Assembly: GCA_900230115.1 (NCBI GenBank) | Contig: LT907983.1 | Coordinates: 558,001 to 622,000, forward strand | DNA: 64,000 nt | Origin: Spirosomataceae bacterium TFI 002 | Lineage (GTDB): Bacteria; Bacteroidota; Bacteroidia; Cytophagales; Spirosomataceae | Direction: 5' to 3' | Part shown: piece by piece, positions 28,924 through 39,400 of the stretch | Layout: each line of letters starts with the position of its first letter | Numbering within the stretch: the first letter of the stretch is position 1 | The notes under the pieces: generated by a model | The model's database searches: none | What the model was told of the DNA's origin: nothing | Seen by the model: the letters and a program-made list of their open reading frames with translations, nothing else | Position numbers and translations under genes: made by a program

Positions 28924-31900
28924 TTAAAAATTAGCATTTATACCAAGAGTAAAGAAGCGAGCTGGGTTGAAATCATTTCCACTCGGTGTACCGTTTAGTT
29001 CGTATTGAGGGTTTAGCCCAACTCTTTTACTCCATAACTTTAGATTTTCTCCAGTTACTGAAATTCGCAGACCAGACATCCCTAGTTTTTTGGCCACGTC
29101 ACTGCCGAAATTATACCCAAAGTTCAAGTTTCTGAAAGACATAAAAGATGCATCTGTAAGGAATCTCGAAGATTCAGTCCTAATGTTATTGTTACCGTTT
29201 TCCATTCTTGGAACATCAGTAATGTCGCCTGGTTGTCTCCAAGCATTTAAGATATCTGGATGCAGCGAGCTTCCATAGTTTCCGGAGTGCATCATGGCTG
29301 CATAACCAAAGTCTAAAATATCACCACCAATACCGTAATTAAACAAGAAGTCTAAAGAGAATCCTTTATAGTTTAAGCTGTTAGAAAACGAACCTAAAAT
29401 GTCAGGAACCGAACTTGCGTTCACGTAAGCTCGCTCAGTATCTTGCCAATCGTTTGTAGTTGCATGAACTCCATTGTCAAGAACAGGAACAGTTTCTCCA
29501 GAAGCACCATCGAATTCATATTTATAGTACAATTGATCGCCCGTCTCTGCATCTACACCAGCTGTATGCAAAACCCAGAAATCATACCTTGAACGGCCTT
29601 CAATCCATCTTTGAGAACCTACTACAACAGGATCAGGTAAACTAGTAATCTTGTTGTTTTGAGTGGAGGCCATTGCGGTCAAAGACCATGAGAAATCTTT
29701 CTTTCTCATAAGGTTTGCGGTCAGCATAAACTCAAATCCATCATTGTACATATCACCGATATTCGCTGGGTAAGCGTTTTGCCCATTACTCAAAGCAATT
29801 GGAAGGTTGTATAACAAGTCAGACGAGTTCCTTCTATAGTATTCTACTGAACCGTCAAGAAGGTTATTGAACAAAGAGTACTCAACGGCAACATCGTAGT
29901 TTTCGATAGTTTCCCATTGTAATTGATTGTTTCCAATGTCTGACCAGTATATGCCTGGATTTTGAGCATTAGAGGTAAGACTATAACGTGGTTGAGACAA
30001 GAAGAAGTCCCCTAAAAGGTCATTTCCTACTTCACCATAAGATGCTCTTAATTTCAAGCGATTGATCCAAGAAATATCTTTAATAAAGTCTTCCTGATCC
30101 AATCTCCAAGATCCACCAACAGCATAAAAATTACCCCATCGTGCATCTCGTGAAAAAATAGAAGATCCGTCTCTACGGGCGGATACGTTTAGATAGTATT
30201 TATTATTGAAGTTATAATTTAAGCGTGTAAAATATCCTTCAAGGGTTCTTCTCGTAGTTGAACCACCAACGCTTACAGGTGTAGCGAAGTTAGCAAATTC
30301 ATAAATTCCTTCCGCAGTTTGATCAATTACGAGGGCGTTGTTACTTGAGAACGTTCTGTTTAGACTTTCGTGCCCAGCAGTTAACTCAAAATTATGTGTA
30401 TTGTTAAACGACTTGAAGTAAGTTAATACCTGATTGATGTTTTCAATTTGTCTTCTGAACCTAGTTTCGCTGTAACGTCCTGTTGGCTGAGCATCACCAA
30501 TGATGTTATTCTCGTATTCTTTTTCTAATCCTTCGTCAATATTTCTTCCGTATTGTACTCTTAGATTTAGACCTTCAAAAAACTTAATATCGGAGAAAAA
30601 ATTAAAACCATAGAGGTTGTCTCGATCACGCTCATCATTTAAAAGAAGTTCTTGAAGAGCATGTCTTCCTTGATTAACTGGTCGCGAGTTTATACCATAC
30701 TCAGAGAATCCTTCACCATTATCGAAGACAGGGTTGCCAGCTACATCAGTAACTATATTTCCTTGTTGATCATTTACGTAAACTGGATAAATAGAACCAA
30801 TACCTTTGGCAAAACCAAAAGGGTTTACAATACTTCCAGTACCTGCTGAGCTGGGACCTCTAGCATTTGTTAGTGCCAAATTTACACTTCCTCCTAGTGT
30901 TAACCATTTGTTGGCATTAAACTCTGCATTCAAGCGGGTAGTTAAACGGTCAAACTCAGAAGTTTTGACAAAACCTTCTTCATCCAAATAAGAAGCAGAG
31001 AAAAAGACTGAATGGTCTTTACCTCCCCCAGAAACATTAACTCCGTATGTACTCCTTGTTGCATTTTGTTGCAACACATCATACCAATCAAGCCCTTGGT
31101 AAAGCAAACGGGCGTTTGGGTTAAGCCTTCCGTCAACACCAACGATTTGGTCTCCTGCAACGTTAAAAGGATTGTATGCAAGATTATTAAAAATATTATT
31201 TGATGCGAACTGAGGGTCACCGCCACCAGCACTTGAATTTTTTAAGGCTTCCCACATCACCTCGTAATATTCACCAGGGGAAACTTCTGGATAAAACGGA
31301 ACAGCCGGAGCTACAAAACCATATTGTGCGTTTGCAGAAACCCTGATACCTCCGCTTCTGTTACCGGACTTTGTGGTGATTAAAATAACACCATTGGCAG
31401 CTCGAGATCCGTATAAAGAAGTAGAAGAGGCATCTTTAAGTACTGTAAGCGACTCTATATCATCCTGGCTAAGTGTTGCCAATGCTCCATCAAACTGGAT
31501 TCCATCCACAATGATCAAAGGATCCGTAGATCCATTTAAAGTACCAACTCCACGTATGACAATACCCGGTGAAGAACCTGGCTGGCCTGATGGTGAGGTA
31601 AACTGCACACCAGTTGCTTTTCCTTCAATTGCAGAGATAGGTGAAGTTACATTTCGGATGGCCAACTCTTTGGCTCCGATAACATCAGCAGAGCCTGAGA
31701 AAGCATCACGCGTAGATTTACCAAAAGCCGTCACGATGACTTCATCCAAAACCAAGCTTGTCGACATCTCGACATTGACGATGCTTTGACCATTAATAAC
31801 TACTTCCGTTGTTTCCATTCCGATGTAAGAAAACACCAATGTCTCGCCAGCAGATACGGCAATCAAGTAATTTCCATCGAGATCTGTAAGTGTACCCCTT

Positions 31901-32061
31901 GTAGAACTATCATTTATACGAATACTTACACCGACAAGGGGTTCACCAAGTTCTTTGTCAGTTACTTTACCAGTAATTGTCTTTTGGGCAAAAACTTGGG
32001 TTGTGATTAATAGTAGCAAGAATAGAATGCTACGCTTTGAATAGTAGAGTTTTCTAATCAT
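28924..32061 (-). CDS. SusC/RagA-family TonB-linked outer-membrane transporter
   Basis: A 1045-residue TonB-dependent transporter of SusC type. After the signal peptide (about 1-25) come a carboxypeptidase-D-regulatory-like domain (about 27-108, GKVTDKELGEPLVGVSI), a plug (about 115-235, with LKDASSTSLYGSRAANGV) and a 22-strand barrel ending in F at the C-terminus (FTLGINANF). It imports oligosaccharides or peptides together with the adjacent SusD lipoprotein. No sigma/anti-sigma or hybrid sensor gene lies beside it, so regulation is not local. Confidence 0.96.
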   Translation of the reverse strand: MIRKLYYSKRSILFLLLLITTQVFAQKTITGKVTDKELGEPLVGVSIRINDSSTRGTLTDLDGNYLIAVSAGETLVFSYIGMETTEVVINGQSIVNVEMSTSLVLDEVIVTAFGKSTRDAFSGSADVIGAKELAIRNVTSPISAIEGKATGVQFTSPSGQPGSSPGIVIRGVGTLNGSTDPLIIVDGIQFDGALATLSQDDIESLTVLKDASSTSLYGSRAANGVILITTKSGNRSGGIRVSANAQYGFVAPAVPFYPEVSPGEYYEVMWEALKNSSAGGGDPQFASNNIFNNLAYNPFNVAGDQIVGVDGRLNPNARLLYQGLDWYDVLQQNATRSTYGVNVSGGGKDHSVFFSASYLDEEGFVKTSEFDRLTTRLNAEFNANKWLTLGGSVNLALTNARGPSSAGTGSIVNPFGFAKGIGSIYPVYVNDQQGNIVTDVAGNPVFDNGEGFSEYGINSRPVNQGRHALQELLLNDERDRDNLYGFNFFSDIKFFEGLNLRVQYGRNIDEGLEKEYENNIIGDAQPTGRYSETRFRRQIENINQVLTYFKSFNNTHNFELTAGHESLNRTFSSNNALVIDQTAEGIYEFANFATPVSVGGSTTRRTLEGYFTRLNYNFNNKYYLNVSARRDGSSIFSRDARWGNFYAVGGSWRLDQEDFIKDISWINRLKLRASYGEVGNDLLGDFFLSQPRYSLTSNAQNPGIYWSDIGNNQLQWETIENYDVAVEYSLFNNLLDGSVEYYRRNSSDLLYNLPIALSNGQNAYPANIGDMYNDGFEFMLTANLMRKKDFSWSLTAMASTQNNKITSLPDPVVVGSQRWIEGRSRYDFWVLHTAGVDAETGDQLYYKYEFDGASGETVPVLDNGVHATTNDWQDTERAYVNASSVPDILGSFSNSLNYKGFSLDFLFNYGIGGDILDFGYAAMMHSGNYGSSLHPDILNAWRQPGDITDVPRMENGNNNIRTESSRFLTDASFMSFRNLNFGYNFGSDVAKKLGMSGLRISVTGENLKLWSKRVGLNPQYELNGTPSGNDFNPARFFTLGINANF

Positions 32062-32768
32062 AGTAATCAGATTTTTTGTTTAAGAATTAAAAAAAAAGCG
32101 AGTAGTTAAATAAACAGCCAGAAAGAATCCTGACGATTAGAAATTTCTATTAACTTAAAAGGTTACTACTTCACTTGTATTGGATACTTTAATGCCTAAG
32201 CTAATCCCAAAAAAAAAAATATGTTTAGAAAATCAATGAGAAATAAATCACTTAGACTGATATCTTAATTTATATTAAGATCTATTAAAATTTAAAACAA
32301 TTTGTTTTGGTCAATCCTAAAGTATAGAAACCTGTAGTACGTGATACTCATTAGACCTTAGCTTACTGATATCCACCCTCCTCCCGATAATGCACAAAAT
32401 AAGCCGAAACAATTACATTATTGCGGATAGTGACTGTCCCTTCTCATACCTATTGCAATGAATTTATTTCACATTTAACTTTAAATAGCATACCAAACCC
32501 TAAGAATTTCGTAGGCGATATAAAAAGCCCAAAGCGGTTGAGGCGAAAGGGGATCAGGCAACGATTACGCCCAAACTAAATTTAGATTTTCTTGAAATAT
32601 TCCATGAGCAGTTTCGAATACATTAAAGGACTCATTTCAACCAGACTTACTTCGCGTTATAGGACCAGTAAAAAAAATTGGAAGGAAATGTTACCAATGT
32701 CACTTTTGTTCATCTATAGTTCGATACTTTCGATTCTTAAAGTGAGACTTTGGGGACCAAAGTCAACC
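32062..32768. other. Gene-poor region upstream of SusC
   Basis: About 700 bases with no gene I can support. An open frame on the plus strand (from ATG 32604, 70 codons) runs into the convergent lipoprotein gene and has a basic composition without a recognisable domain. It may be chance or a transposase remnant. The SusC promoter should lie in the left end, but no consensus element is clear. Confidence 0.4.
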
Positions 32769-33200
32769 TTACTTGCCATAATACCCCATACAACCATTTG
32801 TTTTAACAACTTCTGACTTGCCTGGAGGAGCCTTTTCCAACAATTCATCATACTGTTCAAATAGCAATCCTGAATTACTTAATTTTTCTAGCATCATTTC
32901 TGAAATTCCTACATAGTAAATAGGAATCCAACCACTACAAATATCCATTGAAATATGTAAGGTTTCCTTTAGGGGTTTGTAATTAATGAGGTACCTATTT
33001 TTCCAATAAATCTCATAAAACTCAAAACTCTTGTCTGAGGTATTATAGAAATGATATAATTCCTTACTCATCATAACTTGAGCATGCTCATTACTAATTA
33101 CAATGGATTTTAATTCTTTAGATTCAGGTTGAATATAATCACCCAAACTACATGAAGTATAAATGGTAATAAAGAAGACGAAAAGAAGGAGGTGTTTCAT
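32769..33200 (-). CDS. Lipoprotein of unknown function
   Basis: A 143-residue lipoprotein taken from the Met at 33200 (MKHLLLFVFFITIYTSC, lipobox C17); the frame is open 13 codons further upstream without a signal sequence. The mature part is hydrophilic with several aromatic residues and two Cys (DICSGW, NGCMGYYGK) that could form a disulfide. No family recognised. Confidence 0.75.
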   Translation of the reverse strand: MKHLLLFVFFITIYTSCSLGDYIQPESKELKSIVISNEHAQVMMSKELYHFYNTSDKSFEFYEIYWKNRYLINYKPLKETLHISMDICSGWIPIYYVGISEMMLEKLSNSGLLFEQYDELLEKAPPGKSEVVKTNGCMGYYGK

Positions 33201-33408
33201 CAATTTAGTTTGAAGCCTTTTTAGCCAAAGAATGACCATTCAAAATTAACTTAAGCTTTTTTTTACTTCCTAAAACCTACTTTTCCAACAAACCGCTCTT
33301 TCACTGATAAGAATTAAAATAAGTTTTGATTTGAGTACGAAATTGTAGAATTGCTCGCCAAAGATATCATTAGATTACAATTCATTTTGCGTTGTTGATA
33401 TTGTTTTT

Positions 33409-34473
33409 TTAGGCATTACAACTTTTCTGTGATATAGAACAGACGCAGCGACTTCTATAGTCTATAAAGTTTTCTTTCCAATCGCTTTTTAAATATTTTA
33501 AAGCACCTTCCAAAGCACTTTTTGAAGGTTGAGGATTAAAATCTAACTCTTCTCTAGATTTACTAATGTCATAATCTTGCTTTAAATCATAAAACATATC
33601 TAAGTAATGCTTCTGTAATTGAGGTTCTTTTCCAGAAAGCTTACTACTAAATTCCATTATACTTGCAATAGTGTAAAGCAAACATTTTGGTACTTTTTTA
33701 GGCATTTTCAATTTTAACTCTGGAAATAATTCAGATGCTATTTTTACCGATTCTTGTAAGGAAGTATGCTTATCGTTGGACAAAATGTACCTTTCGCCAT
33801 CTCTTCCAGTTTTCATAGCATTATATGTACCCAGAGCTACGTCCTTTACATCAACCCAATTTAAAGTCACATTGGTGTCTACTGGTATTTTCCCGTTTAA
33901 AATTTGCAATACAAGGTTGTTAGAATAACTTAAATGGTGAGCTTCTGCACCAATCATTGCAGACGGCAAAACAAGAACGGTTCTAATTCCATATTCCCCA
34001 CCTAATTCTAAGGCTAGTTTATCAGAATCATTCTTAGAATTATAATACCAATTTCTTCGGTCTTTATTGTATCCATTGTCTACATTGGCTGGTAATTTCG
34101 TAAAATCTAAGCTGGCCACTGAACTAACATAAACGATATTCTTTACACCACATTCTTTAGCAATATCAAACACATTTTGAGTTCCTTGCATGTTATTATC
34201 ATAAATTTCAGTTTTGGGATTTTTTGCCCACATACTAAAATTTGCAGCCACCGCATATAAGTCAGTAACTCCTTGAAATGCCCTTCTTAAAGATTCTTTA
34301 TCTGTAATATCAGCTTGTACCACTTCACAAGCTAATCCTTTAAAAGGCTCATTGTTATTGATGTTTCTAACAGTCGTTCTTACTTTTTTATTTTTTGAAA
34401 GTAGTAGTCTAACTAAGTTGTTACCTAAATGTCCGTTTCCTCCTGTTACTAATGAAATTTCGGTACTCATCAT
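33409..34473 (-). CDS. NAD(P)-dependent epimerase/dehydratase (extended SDR, dihydroflavonol-reductase-like)
   Basis: A Rossmann-fold protein of about 354 residues starting MMSTEISLVTGGNGHLG, with the TGGNGHLG dinucleotide motif at the very N-terminus. The catalytic region holds YVSSVASLD followed by the YYNSK (YxxxK-type) motif and a VLPSAMIGAEAHH substrate loop. Dihydroflavonol-4-reductase-like members reduce ketones on varied small molecules. The frame is open 23 codons upstream, but that part looks non-native. The Crp-family gene lies 58 bases upstream in the same direction and may control it. Confidence 0.85.
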   Translation of the reverse strand: MMSTEISLVTGGNGHLGNNLVRLLLSKNKKVRTTVRNINNNEPFKGLACEVVQADITDKESLRRAFQGVTDLYAVAANFSMWAKNPKTEIYDNNMQGTQNVFDIAKECGVKNIVYVSSVASLDFTKLPANVDNGYNKDRRNWYYNSKNDSDKLALELGGEYGIRTVLVLPSAMIGAEAHHLSYSNNLVLQILNGKIPVDTNVTLNWVDVKDVALGTYNAMKTGRDGERYILSNDKHTSLQESVKIASELFPELKLKMPKKVPKCLLYTIASIMEFSSKLSGKEPQLQKHYLDMFYDLKQDYDISKSREELDFNPQPSKSALEGALKYLKSDWKENFIDYRSRCVCSISQKSCNA

Positions 34474-34531
34474 TCTTAAGTTTTGATTGACCAAATCTCG
34501 AGACCTTTTATGAGCTTTGAAATAACATTTG

Positions 34532-35101
34532 TTAGAAAGCAATTTGTTTTCGAATACGACTTAGGGATTGGGGTTCCATTCCCAAAAAAGAAGCAATGTT
34601 GTCGACAGATACATTTAAAGCTAAATTTGGGTACTGGTTTACAAACTTTAGATACCGTTCTTTTGCAGTTAAAATTTGAAAATCTTTAACACGTTCCAAT
34701 TTGCAACTTAGATGTTCGTTTGTTACTCCTTTAGCAAATATTGCCCAGAATTTTGTTTCCCTTTGTAACACGTCAAAGTCTGCTTTTGATATTTTTACAA
34801 GCCTACAATCTGTAATAGTTTCATAATAATCCAATGACGGAGTTTCATTTATAAAACTGTCCAAAGAAGTGAAAATATCGTGTTCTGCTACAAGATGTTG
34901 CACCACAATTTTTCCATCAATATTTTGATATCCTTTCACTATTCCAGCATCTAAAAAATAAATATTACGCTCCACTTTCCCTGCTTTTAAAACACTAGTT
35001 TGAGCTGGTATATTTTCAGAAACAAAATATTTTTTGACCAAATCAATATCGCTTTGAGATAAAGTAATTCTTGATTGTATGTATTTAATTAGATTTTCCA
35101 T
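34532..35101 (-). CDS. Crp/Fnr-family transcriptional regulator
   Basis: A 189-residue regulator (start MENLIKYIQ). The N-terminal cyclic-nucleotide-binding jelly roll (about 10-120) includes GKVERNIYFLDAGIVKGY. The C-terminal HTH part is short (about 145-189), with NIASFLGMEPQSLSRIRKQ as recognition helix. No Fnr-type cysteine cluster is present. This is the common Bacteroidota Crp-like type that often controls a neighbouring oxidoreductase. It lies just upstream of the SDR gene in the same direction. Confidence 0.9.
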   Translation of the reverse strand: MENLIKYIQSRITLSQSDIDLVKKYFVSENIPAQTSVLKAGKVERNIYFLDAGIVKGYQNIDGKIVVQHLVAEHDIFTSLDSFINETPSLDYYETITDCRLVKISKADFDVLQRETKFWAIFAKGVTNEHLSCKLERVKDFQILTAKERYLKFVNQYPNLALNVSVDNIASFLGMEPQSLSRIRKQIAF

Positions 35102-35244
35102 TGTTGAGTTTTGACGTCTCACGAAGTTTCCTATGAATGCAAACAAAATTCTCTATTCTGAAATCAAACTTTCTTCATGAAAACAAATTGTTCTACTACC
35201 AAAAAATCCGCAACCCCATGATAAGACGATCGTGTATTAGTACT

Positions 35245-36213
35245 TTAATTATCGTTTTTAACCCTTTCACCTTTTATAGGCGAATAGGTATTTTTCCGCT
35301 CTCCGTTGACAATAATATTATCAAAAAAGCATTTGGCACCTGTAGCTTTTGTCATATCCTCTACGTTTTGGATATGGAAATGTAAATGAGCTTCCGATGA
35401 ATTTCCAGAGTTGCCGCATAATCCCAGTAAGTCACCCTGCTTTACTTTTTGTCCTTGCTTTACGGCGATGGAGTTTTGCTTGAAATGAGCAAAAAACAAA
35501 TATTCATTTAACCCAGTTTTGAGAATTACCGTATTACCAGGAATGTAAATGGGGTTCATTTCACCTGGTTTGTTGTCTTTAATCCCATCTACTGCCAAAA
35601 CCACCTCCGCATCACAAGGAGCTATTAATTCTTTACCAAATGCATAATAGTCTTCGTTTGTTTGTCCATCAGTTTTAAAGGACTTTCCTTGTTTGTCGGT
35701 TATCATGAGGTCAAAAGCATTTTTCTGAGCCTCGTTTTCGACGTGATAATTCAATTCTTTGGTATCTCCGCCCCAAAAAACAGTCCATTCGTCGTGGAAT
35801 GGTAAAATGAGTTTTGTCTCATTCTTTTCTAGCTTTGGAAGATTCCTAGCCTTATATGGTTTGACTAAAAGACCGTTTATTTTTGCTTCATTATTGAGCG
35901 AAATATTTACAGAGAAAGTTGCCCTCTCAAAATTCGTCTTGTAAGATGCATAGCTTCCGTTTTCGTAATATTCAAACGCTCTATTTTCAATTTTCCCAGC
36001 CTGACTTTTTATGCCAGTAAGGAAAGCCGTGGTTTGCTCAATAGGTAAAGCTGCTTTCATTTCGGGAGAAAACATTTCGAATATTTTTTGATACTCACCT
36101 AGGTTATATTGCTGTTCAAAATCTGCAGATACTTTTTTGTAAGTCTCTTTCTCTGCTTGTCCAAAACTATAAAAAGTGATAAGCAGAAAGTACAGTGGAA
36201 TTATTTTTTTCAT
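35245..36213 (-). CDS. M23-type (LytM) peptidase-like protein with an N-terminal DUF3887-like domain
   Basis: A 322-residue secreted protein with a signal peptide (cleaved near FGQA, about residue 19). An N-terminal DUF3887-like helical domain (about 25-120) precedes a LytM fold (about 180-310). The second zinc motif is intact (H276-L-H278 in EAHLHFHIQ), but where family members have H-x3-D this protein has AFGKEL (about 191-196), so the first two ligands look missing. It may be a degenerate, peptidoglycan-binding or regulatory LytM protein rather than an active endopeptidase. Confidence 0.83.
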   Translation of the reverse strand: MKKIIPLYFLLITFYSFGQAEKETYKKVSADFEQQYNLGEYQKIFEMFSPEMKAALPIEQTTAFLTGIKSQAGKIENRAFEYYENGSYASYKTNFERATFSVNISLNNEAKINGLLVKPYKARNLPKLEKNETKLILPFHDEWTVFWGGDTKELNYHVENEAQKNAFDLMITDKQGKSFKTDGQTNEDYYAFGKELIAPCDAEVVLAVDGIKDNKPGEMNPIYIPGNTVILKTGLNEYLFFAHFKQNSIAVKQGQKVKQGDLLGLCGNSGNSSEAHLHFHIQNVEDMTKATGAKCFFDNIIVNGERKNTYSPIKGERVKNDN

Positions 36214-36343
36214 TTATAATAGCTTTTGAATATTGTTGAAAGAGAGAGCATTATTTTTAAAACTCCCTTCTTGAATAAATCTACTACGAAAACTCGGCTT
36301 TTCAAACTCACTAAGTATTGTTCAGCGGTGAATTCAATGAACG

Positions 36344-36376
36344 AAAAAAGCCCTCACACTTTCGAATGAGGGCTTT
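36344..36376 (-). terminator. Terminator of the giant surface-protein gene
   Basis: AAAGCCCTCA and TGAGGGCTTT form a perfect 10-bp stem around a 10-base loop, with the T-run on the minus strand. A nearly identical hairpin is at 60168-60196, near dnaK. Confidence 0.85.
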
Positions 36377-36402
36377 GGGCTAATTTATCCTTAAATTTTG
36401 GA

Positions 36403-39400
36403 TTACTTTATGATTGTATCTGGAATTCCGTTTTGGCTATTCGTGATCGGAGTAGTTTGGCAAGGGTTTCTTATTCTCGCCGTAAACACAGCACCTGCTT
36501 CCACTTCAAAACCAGGGTTAAGCAAAATAGAGTTTCCTGCACGGTACTCCGCTTTACCATTTGGCTGTAGAATATCGTTGATTGCCAATATATAGCCTAC
36601 TGCTTGGCTTACACCATCATCAGTGCTAATTGGTGAATTCCACAAGATTGTGTTCGCCTCAGCCGCCATTCCAACAGTTATTGTAGCAATAGCTGAAGTA
36701 TCTGCTATTACATCACACGAAGAGCTACCAGAAACCACACATCTATATTGATAGTTATTGATGCTCGCACTAGGGAAATTAAGCTTTAAACTTGGGGAAG
36801 TTGCCCCTTGGTAAATTCCTCCATCAAATAAATTTACGAAACCTGAACCTTGGTTTACTTGCCATCTGTAAGTAAGACCGTTACCCGCTGCTGTAATATT
36901 GAAGATCGCATTGTTTCCTTGGCAAATCTCTACATTTTTTGGATTCGAAGTTACAGTTGCAATAGGTGTTACACTTAGTAAAACACCTTCCGACTGACAA
37001 TAGCCATTCATTACACATCTAAACCTATAATTATTTAAACCTGCAGGGATATTACTTAATGACAAAACATTAGTTTGAGCTCCAGCGTAATTTGCATTAT
37101 TAGTAATGTTTGTATAGGTCAAGCCATTTCCACTTCGTTGCCATTGATATGTTACAGAGCTACCTCCTAAGTGTACAGCACTTACTGCAAAATCAATAGT
37201 TGAACCTTGGCAAACCGATCTATCACCTGGTTGGCCAAGAATTGTAATTGTAGGATCCACAACTATAGTTGCAGAAGCGGATGTTACAGACTGACAAGAG
37301 TTATAAATAATACATTGATATACATCTCCACTTGAACTGTTTTGAATGTTACTAATCTTTAAATTTGGCGAATAAATATTGGAGTAATTCCCTCCGTTTG
37401 TAACATTTACAAAACCTGAACCCGTATTTACTTGCCATTGATAACTAAGGCCTGAGCCATCAGCAACTACAGACAAGGTTGTTTCATTACCAACACAAAC
37501 CGTTTGACCGATTGGTTCGGTGAAGATAGATGGTAATCTATTAATTTTTAAAATGCTTGTGTCCGACTGAACACTAGAACATAAATTCGAAATAGTCGCC
37601 CTGTATCTAAAATTCTCCATTGCTACAGTAGTATTGTTGATAGTTAAGGTATCATTTGTCAATCCGCTGTAGGTGGCAGATGGAACAATATCTACAAAAC
37701 CAGCTCCTGTTTCGTCTACTTGCCATTGAATATTGTAAGGTGACCCGGTTATTCTACTGTCTAGAACAAACGCTTGAATACTACCATTGTCACAAGCATA
37801 GAGATTATTGAAATATTCAAAACCATAATTTAAAAAACTCAAAGGAGTTTCTACATTCAATATTACTGGAACTATTGGGCCTTGACAAGATGCAGGATTG
37901 GTACCTTCACAGGCTGCGAAATATGTAGCTGTAGCAGTTACATTGGTAAGTGCTGGACTGATAAGATTCGAACCTAAATTATCTGTGAACCATACAATGC
38001 TTGAACCAGCAGCACATGTACCTGCTAAAGTTATACCCCCTCCACTACATACTGATTGATCAACTACTGTAGGAGCTACTGGAATTGCATATGTACTCAC
38101 GGCATTAGAAGTCTGTGTTCTTGTACTTTGACTACACGCACTTATTTCGCATGCCGCATAGTACGAAACACTTCCTCCTACTATAGGTAAAAAGCTATGA
38201 CCATCACCAGTAGCAAAAGGCGTATTGGAACCTGAAGCCGAATTGTACCAAATTACCGTTGAACCAGATGGACAAGTTGCATTTAACGTAATTGATTCTC
38301 CAACACAAATGTCTGTTTTACTTATAGAAACTGCAGTTGGCTTGTTATTTGTGAAGTCAAATGGAACAATCCTAGTGACTGAGTTTTTGGTTATTTTAGC
38401 ATAGATTGTATTTACGCCCGTTGGCATGGTACTTACAGGAATAAACGTATTTACTGGATTTGTAAGAGAATAAGTCCCAGCACTTACGGTTGCTATAGCA
38501 TCTGAAAAATAGCCATCAATCACAAAATCGTTAGTAGCTCCTATGCTAATAAGAGGACAATTATTCTCAAGAGCAATCTTGTTATTTGTAATTCCCGAGA
38601 TAGAGTTTGCTTTTAATATTCCATCATTTGTAAATGTTCCTGCGTTTACAAAATCAAAGGCATTTGGCATTTGAATTAAACCTTGGTTTAATGTTGTACC
38701 TCCATTAACGTATGAACCCGTTGTCATGATAATGTCTCCACTATTGGTAATATCAGAACCTGAAGGGTTACTAATTCCTGTTCCCGAATTGATTTTAATA
38801 GACCCCGAATTGTTGGTAGTTACCGTCCCTTGATAATCCAAAACTCTTGCACTGCCATTATAGACGAAATTTCCTTCGTTGGTAAAGGTTAATATATCTG
38901 TCGGCTGATCCATGCGTATGCCTATACCATTTTCAATTACTATGGTTGCATTAGGCCCATTAGTGATAATTGCACTAATGCTAGCAACAGTCCCAATTTC
39001 AAAAGCTTCGTCCAAAGCATTTATTCTAACTAGTCCTGAACCCAAATTATCGAACCTTGAACCGTTTCCTGCTAAATAAATACAAACTTCAGCTGCAGTG
39101 TTGGTTGCAGATTCTAAAGATAATGCTCCACGGTTTTCTAACAGTCCAGATACTTTGATCCCCATATCAGTGCCTCCATTTCCTCTAACATCTAAATCTC
39201 CAGTGTTTGCAATCTCTAATTTTGCATCTGCAGCAATATCCATAACTTTTATTTCGGCAGAAGTGGCCAATACTGGCTTGTTTGTAGTATTCGGTATAAT
39301 TACTTTGGCATTAGTTACATCTGGCACCCAAGCTGGACTCCAATTACATGAGAGGTTCCAATCTGTACTTATAGCACCAGTCCATGTAATATTTACATCT

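Noticed and set aside
32604-32816. A 70-codon plus-strand frame in the region upstream of SusC
   Set aside because: It overlaps the 3' end of the convergent lipoprotein gene and shows no recognisable domain or signal sequence.
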